Below, piece by piece: positions 8,871 through 14,117 of a stretch of 14,117 bases of DNA. A program made the position numbers and the translations under genes. This DNA is from Butyriboletus loyo (Eukaryota; Basidiomycota; Agaricomycetes; Boletales; Boletaceae): assembly GCA_038093515.1 (NCBI GenBank), contig JBBPSI010000407.1, forward strand, positions 1 through 14,117, given 5' to 3'. How positions within the stretch are numbered: the stretch's first letter is position 1; the number at the start of each line of letters is the position of its first letter. The notes beneath the pieces are model-generated. The model was not told the origin of the DNA. It was given only the letters and a program-made list of their open reading frames with translations, and did no database searches.

Positions 8871-9290
8871 TCAGGCGTGAACCCCAGCAATGCGTAACAT
8901 ATCCCAAACGGCTTTGTACAACGAGGCGACGAATGACGGACCGGTCTCGATCTGGATGCAGTAAACGAGTTTAGAGAGGAAGGCGGTGACCATGTGTGGG
9001 GTGAGGGTGCCGCTAGATTTACCGCAGGAGGGGGATAAATCTGTGTGAATTTAGTGAGCACGTTGAACAGGAGGGTCACGATCGTCCCGTAATACTAAGA
9101 GTCACCAGAAATAAATCCGACAGTCTCCTTTGGCTGGGGAAGAGAGTATTGCGAACCTTCGCAAACATACCGCCTTGCTCGCACTGGCAGCGGCCATTAT
9201 GATACTTGTAACGGCAGCTACGAACGTATTACCGTATTTAGTAATGTGGGTGTTGTGAGCCCAGAAATAGCCGGCTGCGCCACAAGGCAT
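8871..9290 (-). pseudogene. Eroded, unidentified membrane-protein-like gene
   Basis: From an ATG at 9290 the minus strand encodes YFWAHNTHITKYGNTFVAAV and a hydrophobic segment (VAAVTSIIMAAASA). A well-formed intron follows (9170-9095: GTATGT donor, GGTGAC branch, CTTAG acceptor), then YYGTIVTLLFNVLTKFTQIY, a second hydrophobic stretch, and PPPAVNLAAPSPH. After that the frame must change to continue with MVTAFLSKLVYCIQIETGP and SFVASLYKAVWDMLRIAGV, ending at TGA 8873-8871. An alternative is a 71-nt intron from GTAAAT to CATCCAG that would skip part of this. I do not recognise the family. The two hydrophobic helices and the frame change suggest a fragment of a multi-pass membrane protein in decay. 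No clear 5' exon is visible above 9290. Confidence 0.35.
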
Positions 9291-9881
9291 GCCGACGCAG
9301 TGAACTTTCTTCAGAGTTCCGAGACACCGCCCAGGCCATGGGCTCTCTCTGCAGTTTCTCTCTCTTACCACCGCACCTCCCGAATCATTGGCATTATTCC
9401 AGCGCCAGGTTGGTCCCTTCCCGCCTCTCGTCTTCCAGCGGGCCCTTTTTTTGGTGCGATTCGACCAAGCGCTCAGAAGGTCAGGTCCCCTAGCTCTCAT
9501 TGATCCTTTACTCTCCTCGCCCCCGTCACGTGACTTCACACTTTGCAACACGCAAAATCTAGTACCCAAATTTTCGTGTCTCTCTCTGCATGATCTCCCA
9601 GTCCAACATGACTGTCCTTTGTGCCCAGCACAATCTGGTTCCCATTCACTCATCTCGTAGCATAGTTTGTCCAAACAATAATACTCATCTCCTTCGCCCC
9701 TTCTCGCTGAGCAACCCTCTCACGAAGGTAGACTCGTAGCTCTAGTCCATTGGGTAAAATGTTCATAATTCAGCATTCCGGCAAGCCGACATTTCATTTC
9801 CCATGCCATATTACACAAAGCCACGGCCTTCCGGCCTGAATCACACAGGTGTCGGGCCAGGAAGTCATCACTAGTCATGGA
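9291..9881. other. Non-coding stretch between repeat units
   Basis: No gene supported. A minus-strand frame runs through 9674-9102, but its upstream half is Arg/Gly/Trp-rich with no family resemblance and it uses the intron sequence 9170-9095 as coding, so I do not accept it whole. A perfect palindrome GTCACGTGAC (9525-9534) carries a CACGTG core and could be a promoter site for the eroded minus-strand gene. Confidence 0.45.
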
Positions 9882-9998
9882 GTAAAACGAGGACCGGGGA
9901 GAAATTAGTCAAAGTTCGTCGTACATGTTGACCATTTTTCTTGCTAGCTGTTACCGTATTGTGCCTTGGCGACACTGGCCGTCTTGGATTAGCCCGCC
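9882..9998 (+). repeat. Flanking repeat segment, left copy
   Basis: Positions 9882-9963 match 12712-12793 at roughly 80 percent by eye (shared words ACGAGGA, ATTTTTCTTGCTAG, GTTACC). The next part, CGACACTGGC to TTGGATTAG (9970-9998), matches 13932-13960. It lies just before repeat unit B, while its partner lies just after unit B. The duplicated module is therefore larger than the 2.26 kb core and the array contains a third partial unit. Confidence 0.7.
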
Positions 9999-10087
9999 GG
10001 TGCTGTCGGTATGTAATCGCGCCGGACTGACCACACTTGCCGCTCCCTACCCTCTTTGCGCCGAACTGCAATCAGATTTCAAATTGT

Positions 10088-10436
10088 TCAGGACACGATA
10101 TAGTCTATACACATCGGCCATGCCACTCTTGATCAAAAGTCGGCGCGCGTGTCCTTTCATGCCATTTCAGACAAGTGACAAGTAGATTTCGATTTTTTCT
10201 TCGGATGCTTCGGATGGCATGGCGGACGATTTCCGTCCTTTTCTAGATGACCCCCGATGCAATGATATGGACGAGTCATCTCACAACCGCCTTTAGGCTT
10301 TAGATTCGTACGACATGGAACAGAGTCTACAATTGAATAGTCATTTGTCGAATTTGTATCATGTCTTCCGAACGAGGTGGTTCGTACGGACCAGCCCCTA
10401 TTTAAATGTACAATGTACTCCAACAATTTGTCACAC
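10088..10436. other. Extra sequence before repeat unit B
   Basis: About 350 bp with no counterpart at the equivalent place before unit A, where only about 40 bp separate the two matching blocks. A 108-codon minus-strand frame (10483-10157) is Cys- and Lys-rich but resembles nothing and overlaps the unit boundary. A small tandem CTTCGGATG repeat lies near 10200-10217. It may be an insertion in B or a deletion in A. Confidence 0.45.
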
Positions 10437-10613
10437 GTTCTGCATCTACATTGCCTAGCGTGTCCAACGTCTCGACAACACACTATGGCCCAAATATTGC
10501 CTCACGCAATCATGGCTCCCCTCAGAGGATAACGAACCGTGACTTCGAGTTCTTCAAAAGACCGGCCAAATATCTTTCAAAGAGGTTTGAGCATCCATCT
10601 CTGAAAGCGTCAG

Positions 10614-12500
10614 TCATGATCGTTGGCTTACCAGCAGGATCGTCACTAGATGAAAGCCTTGGCGGGAAAAGGAAAGCGACCGTGCGTGCTCAAATGATTG
10701 CATCGTCTGCTCCGGGTCCCCTTGCATCAGGTACATATTTGCGAGGACCTAGGACGGATCTTATTATACCAGTGCTCGTCGGTGTGTCAGCATCGGATAA
10801 GGCTACGTACCTGGAAGCAGTTGTACTTTGTGCTGTCGTCTGCGACGGAGATAAGGTCCTTTACGCGCACTATTGCGTGTTCACGCTTTCCTGTTATAAA
10901 CAAGAGGATCGCCTGCGCAGAACGACTTCAACTGTGCGGAACGAGTGCGACCAAACGACATAGATTAGTACCCTTACTAAGAAGAGAAATCTAGTTTCGT
11001 CTGCACCGCAGTGGCAAAAGGCAGCGTCGAAAGCTTCAAATGCGAGTTCGTGCTGACCCTGCCGGCCAGCGAGTACAATGGCCTTTGCGATGTACCCGAT
11101 GACCGTTGGCTGGGCGGAGAGGGACTTGGGTACATTCGAATAAACACGAGCAGCCATCCCGAGAAAAGACGGAGAGCTACCTGGTTAGCGTCCTCGAGCG
11201 CCATGTTCCATTCTTTCCAATGTGATCGTACCAGAGCACGATTTGCAACCGCGACAGGGTCAACATAAACATAACTGGGATGTATGTATCGGGACAGTTT
11301 CATCTCAGCCGTGTAGAAGTCTTGTTCCATCCACGGCTTGAACACATCATCAGTCACGCTCATAAGAGGTAGGCGAGCGGTAGGCTGTGAAGAATTAGAT
11401 CACGTTCTAGTTGACTGATATGGTTGAATGTTCACATCAAGGATGACCCGCAGAGGAAGAATATCCCTGAGGGCGTATACTGTGATCGTCTTGTCGCCGC
11501 TGCCACATGCAAGGTAATTACCATCGGGCGATAGAGCGATGGAGAGAATCGAATCTTGACGTTTGATGGTGGGTCCGATCTTTTTGTATGAGGAAATATC
11601 CAAAAACAAGAGCTCTCCTCCCGCGGAATATGCGACGAATCTCCCGTTAGTCGCGAGCGAGCAAGTTGTCCACTCATAGTGGGAATAACGTGTCTGATAC
11701 TGTAACTGGGGCGAGAGGCAGATATCGGGTGAGGATGCATCGATACCATGGCTCATGATATAACCGTCGGGGGTCATGCCTACGACGAAAACATGTCGGC
11801 TGTCGCTGGACCATCCGATGGGAGTACATGTCGTACTCTGACTGAGGTTAACGTTAGTGTTGGTGTACAAATAAGTCGTGCAGGTCTGCAAGAACAAGTC
11901 GCCAGTGCGAGTATCCCATACCCGAAAGGTATCTCCATGTGCGGCAGTCGCGAGGCGCTCTCCATTTGGAGAGAACTTGACCCCAACCACAACACCGGAA
12001 TGTTGAAGCGGGCCCACTACCCTTTGTCCAGTGGTGATGCTAAATATGCGGACAGTCTTGTCCTCCGATCCCGAAGCAAATGTCGTCGAGTTTGGAGACA
12101 CATCGATCGCACGCACCCCCGAATCGTGCTCGCTAATTTCGACCACTTCGTTCGTCGTCGTGTTCCTCACCCCCACCCGATTTCCCACGATCATCACGAT
12201 CCACTGGCCATCCTTTGACATGACAGCACCATCGATGCCGTCGGTCGTGTCGACTAACATTTTGGGCGCTTCATTCGACTTCTCTCCCTGCATTTTGCAT
12301 CGCCGAATTCTTCCTCCAACCTTGTCGTTGTCGGAGTACCGCTCGGCGCTCACGATTTCCCTTCCGTCAGACGTGAAGGCGATCGAAACGGGGCGTGTAT
12401 TTTGGCAATCAATGGCGATCGATTTCGAGGCATGATCTTCTCCAACGGTCAACATTCGTATTTTCGTCCTATGAGACTGGTACGCACCAATCGTAGTCAT
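10614..12500 (-). CDS. WD40-TPR fusion protein, copy B (intact)
   Basis: Exons 12500-11436, 11384-11181, 11124-10972, 10912-10811 and 10748-10614 join to 552 codons plus TGA; all introns (51, 56, 59, 62 nt) are GT-AG and phase 0. Residues 1-355 form a WD40 propeller with seven recognisable blades (about 33-70, 82-115, 122-157, 165-200, 215-245, 260-295, 302-340). Typical words are FASGSEDKTVRIF, FRVWDTRTG and SGDKTITVYAL. Residues 363-552 carry TPR-like helix pairs (FKPWMEQDF, NRALVRSHW, VIGYIAKAIVLAG, HELAFEAFDAAF, ILLFITGKREHAI, SFEHARSL). The apparent WD40 stop (11402-11400) is inside the 51-nt intron 11435-11385, which is a multiple of three with a CACAG acceptor, so both halves share one frame. 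ATG 12500 is the first in frame, after a 12-residue uORF. From memory, WD40-TPR proteins of this kind are numerous in Agaricomycetes; function is unknown, probably an intracellular scaffold. The TPR part ends earlier than in the longer relatives I recall. Confidence 0.82.
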
Positions 12501-12544
12501 CGTGAGCGCAAAATCGGTGTTATACTCGTGGGGATTGCTGCTGT

Positions 12545-12583
12545 TCAGATAGCTAGGGCAGAAACCTTCATACGAATACACAT
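12545..12583 (-). CDS. Upstream ORF in the copy B leader
   Basis: Thirteen codons including TGA (MCIRMKVSALAI), ending 44 nt before the main ATG. Length, position and both internal methionines match the copy A uORF while several residues differ. A translational brake on the WD40-TPR frame is plausible if the transcript starts upstream. Confidence 0.35.
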   Translation of the reverse strand: MCIRMKVSALAI

Positions 12584-12610
12584 GGCCGCCTTATATGCGC
12601 ATTCCTTATG

Positions 12611-12616
12611 TATATA
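12611..12616 (-). promoter_or_regulatory. TATA box of WD40-TPR copy B
   Basis: TATATA on the minus strand (within TTTATATACATA), about 110 bp upstream of the ATG at 12500, matches the copy A box in sequence and spacing. Confidence 0.5.
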
Positions 12617-12711
12617 AATTGATTTGGAAATGCCACGCGCCGTCCTCGGTTACTCGCTGATAGAGAGACTGCAATTTTTTGACTGAACAAAGAGCATACT
12701 GCAGGCTGTGA

Positions 12712-12793
12712 AGTAGAACGAGGATCGTGTAGAAACAAGCCAAAGCTCATTGCGCATTTTGGCTATTTTTCTTGCTAGTTGTTACCATATTGT
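12712..12793 (+). repeat. Flanking repeat segment, right copy, first piece
   Basis: Matches 9882-9963 without gaps in length (82 nt each). It marks the start of a third, incomplete repeat unit that is interrupted at about 12794 and resumes at 13932. Confidence 0.7.
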
Positions 12794-13931
12794 AACGGCG
12801 CGCGGAGTCGCCAGTCCTCGACTCCAACTGCCAACTACCATTGAAACTTTAAAGTAGGGTGCAGTTGTCATCGCCGATGGTACTTTCCCTCGTTGTTAGT
12901 CACCTTGCTTGGATCATTTTCCTATGGGTCCATGCTTCATTGAATTCAATTGTCAAGCAGAGTGACGTATGATATTCGAGTGATGCATTCTCAAAATTCT
13001 CGCAAATAGATCACATACAATGATAGACACATCAAGAAAATGACGATAACTGAGCAATTTTACCACTCTAAATTTCGCCCAGGTCCATATCGAAGACTGA
13101 CTCAGGCTCTATGACCGAAGCCTTTTTGGAGGGCGATTGACCGGTCAACCCATCATCGTCACCAGCCTTCTTTTTACCCTTTTTGTTGGCCGGAGTCAAC
13201 TGGGTCTGAGCCTTCAGCAAGCCAACTTGCGTGTACGAATGGAATGGAAGAAGCTTCATGGAGTTCAAAATGACCTGGTAAATGCGAGATCCATTTTAAA
13301 ATTGATTCTGACTGTTCGATCGGGGGTTTGGCTGAATGTTCCACCTGCGCGCACATTTTGAATTAGCATCGACCGAGACAAACAAGAGTGGGTAAGAATA
13401 TACATACAGTTTGAAACACACCTCGACTTCGACGTATTCATCCTGTTTGATCTTCTCGTTGTATTCGCCGGGGGTAATAAGGACACCCTGTCCATCACGG
13501 ATATCGGGAGAAACCACATTAACATTGGCTATGTCGCCATGTGCGTTGATCAGCCCAGCATAACGGCCGTCGGGGTCCGGCAGATCACAGAATTTGGACA
13601 CACGGGCCCCTGCATTCAGCTGATCTTAGCGCGTGAACCTATTCACGGAGGACAGAACATTTGCGTGACACTTTTTACCACCCCCTGAGGTCTGGACTTG
13701 GACTTGAGAAGTGGCTTCCGCCTTGCCTGAAGCATTTCTATCCTGGTACCGGACACGATTAATAACATGACTTAACAAGTCCACCCAACATAGGTACCCG
13801 ACGAGTCATCATCTGTATAGTTATTACATAATAAATACTTTCCCTTCCCCAGTGCAGGTTCGTTTGCAGTAGCCACCTATTCTCGCCCGACAAAATCCTC
13901 CTCCACTACCGTGGGAGTCGGGGATTTTGCC
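12794..13931. other. Gene-bearing insertion in the third repeat unit
   Basis: About 1.1 kb separate two blocks that are adjacent (6 bp apart) in the left copy at 9963-9970. The segment contains one complete small minus-strand gene (13068-13812) with its own TATA-like upstream DNA. Weakly similar words sit near its ends in inverted orientation (CTCGACTCCAACTG near 12825 on plus, CCCGACTCCCACGG near 13915 on minus), but they are too poor to call terminal repeats. The rest, 12798-13067, is AT-rich and non-coding. Confidence 0.4.
13068..13812 (-). pseudogene. Unidentified small four-exon gene with internal stop
   Basis: Exons 13812-13798, 13742-13679, 13609-13408 and 13344-13068 join in phase with GT-AG introns of 55, 69 and 63 nt, giving 186 codons including the final TAG. 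The start is MMTRR, followed by a Gln/Ser/Gly-rich segment. A compact domain comes next (VSKFCDLPDPDGRYAGLI, VVSPDIRDGQGVLITPGEY, EYVEVEVCFKLWNIQP), then NGSRIYQVILNSMKLLPF. The tail is Lys/Asp-rich (NKKGKKKAGDDDG, PSKKASVIEPE) and ends MDLGEI. A TAA at 13298-13296 splits exon 4 in frame between QNQF and NGSRIYQV, where the domain clearly continues. I do not recognise a named family. The strand-rich middle and basic tail could suit a nucleic-acid-binding protein, and similar frames seem common in repetitive regions of Agaricomycete genomes (from memory, unverified). With the stop it would make a protein of about 108 aa. Confidence 0.6.
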
Positions 13932-13960
13932 CGACACTGGCAGTCTTGGATTAGTCCGAC
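13932..13960 (+). repeat. Flanking repeat segment, right copy, second piece
   Basis: CGACACTGGC, then GTCTTGGATTAG, match 9970-9998 with about three differences, resuming the homology broken at 12793. Sequence from 13961 to the window end shows no further clear match, and I see no gene in it. Confidence 0.6.
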
Positions 13961-14117
13961 TATGGGGACCATAGCGAGGGAGCTTGGGTCATGCATGTTT
14001 TGTACACTTTTAGCAGGAAACCTGTCAAAGAGCGCACCAATGCACAAGTATACAGAGCGATTCACCAAGAATAATCAGGCTCGACGCGTCCGTGGTGTCG
14101 GACGACCAGTGACCAAT

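Larger units (their letters stand above)
10437..12705 (+). repeat. Directly repeated unit, copy B
   Basis: This is the second copy of the 6439-8699 unit, same orientation, starting about 4.0 kb further right. The match covers promoter, leader with uORF, all five exons and four introns, and about 180 bp beyond the stop codon. Confidence 0.9.

Noticed and set aside
9102..9674. A 190-codon minus-strand frame taken as one gene
   Set aside because: It reads through a well-formed intron (9170-9095), has no ATG at its beginning, and its upstream half is low-quality Arg/Gly/Trp-rich sequence. Only the part below about 9290 looks protein-like.
10157..10483. A 108-codon Cys/Lys-rich minus-strand frame
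   Set aside because: No family resemblance, no promoter or conserved counterpart in unit A, and it crosses the duplication boundary.
10406..10963. Plus-strand open frame of 185 codons, with a 148-codon counterpart at 6612-7058
   Set aside because: Both run antisense to the TPR exons and introns of the duplicated genes; their similarity is a by-product of the duplication, and the minus strand has proper splice sites and family-like protein.
7390..12581. NACHT/NLR immune receptor with WD40 C-terminus
   Set aside because: No P-loop or NACHT motif precedes either propeller; each gene begins just ahead of blade 1.
1..14117. CRISPR arrays, rRNA or tRNA genes, origins or phage genes
   Set aside because: No regularly spaced identical repeats, no tRNA-like A/B box pattern with a foldable cloverleaf, and no such coding content were seen by eye. 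A covariance-model search would be needed to exclude small RNAs fully.

Overview
The window reads as nuclear DNA of a basidiomycete fungus, most likely an Agaricomycete and perhaps a Rhizoctonia-like Ceratobasidiaceae (the lineage is a guess from the gene families). The support is: genes with many 38-81 nt GT-AG introns, a CBM1-carrying family 5 cellulase, an H-type lectin, and WD40-TPR proteins. No bacterial, plasmid or CRISPR features are present. Exon structures were assembled by hand from reading frame, splice signals and remembered family patterns, with no transcript data.

Layout. 1-607: a GC-rich block that looks like a minus-strand LTR cut by the window edge. 608-2493: AT-richer, gene-poor DNA with short direct, inverted and tandem repeats. 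2565-4538 (+): an intact 12-exon secreted endoglucanase (CBM1, Ser/Thr linker, GH5). 4539-5195: no gene seen. 5380-6203 (+): a protein with three H-type lectin domains, with a TATA box and a likely 5'-UTR intron; the reading frame breaks between domains 2 and 3. 6439-8699 and 10437-12705: a directly repeated unit of about 2.26 kb, each copy carrying one minus-strand gene encoding a seven-bladed WD40 propeller fused to TPR repeats. 8700-9881 lies between the copies and holds an eroded, unidentified membrane-protein-like gene (8871-9290, -). 12712-13960: pieces of a third repeat unit split by about 1.1 kb that carries a small four-exon minus-strand gene (13068-13812) with an internal stop.

The endoglucanase is a plant-cell-wall enzyme acting outside the cell, and the lectin is a carbohydrate binder. 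The WD40-TPR proteins are probably intracellular scaffolds of unknown function. The genes share no operon logic. The main story is local duplication and decay: one WD40-TPR copy (B, 10614-12500) reads through intact, the other (A, 6619-8493) has an early stop codon, and the lectin and the small terminal gene are each interrupted once. In both WD40-TPR copies the apparent stop codon between the WD40 and TPR parts lies inside a 51-nt intron, so two seemingly separate reading frames form one gene. I found no convincing new biological system. The best leads are this fusion and its tandem copies, a short upstream ORF kept in both leaders, and the gene-bearing insertion at the right end.
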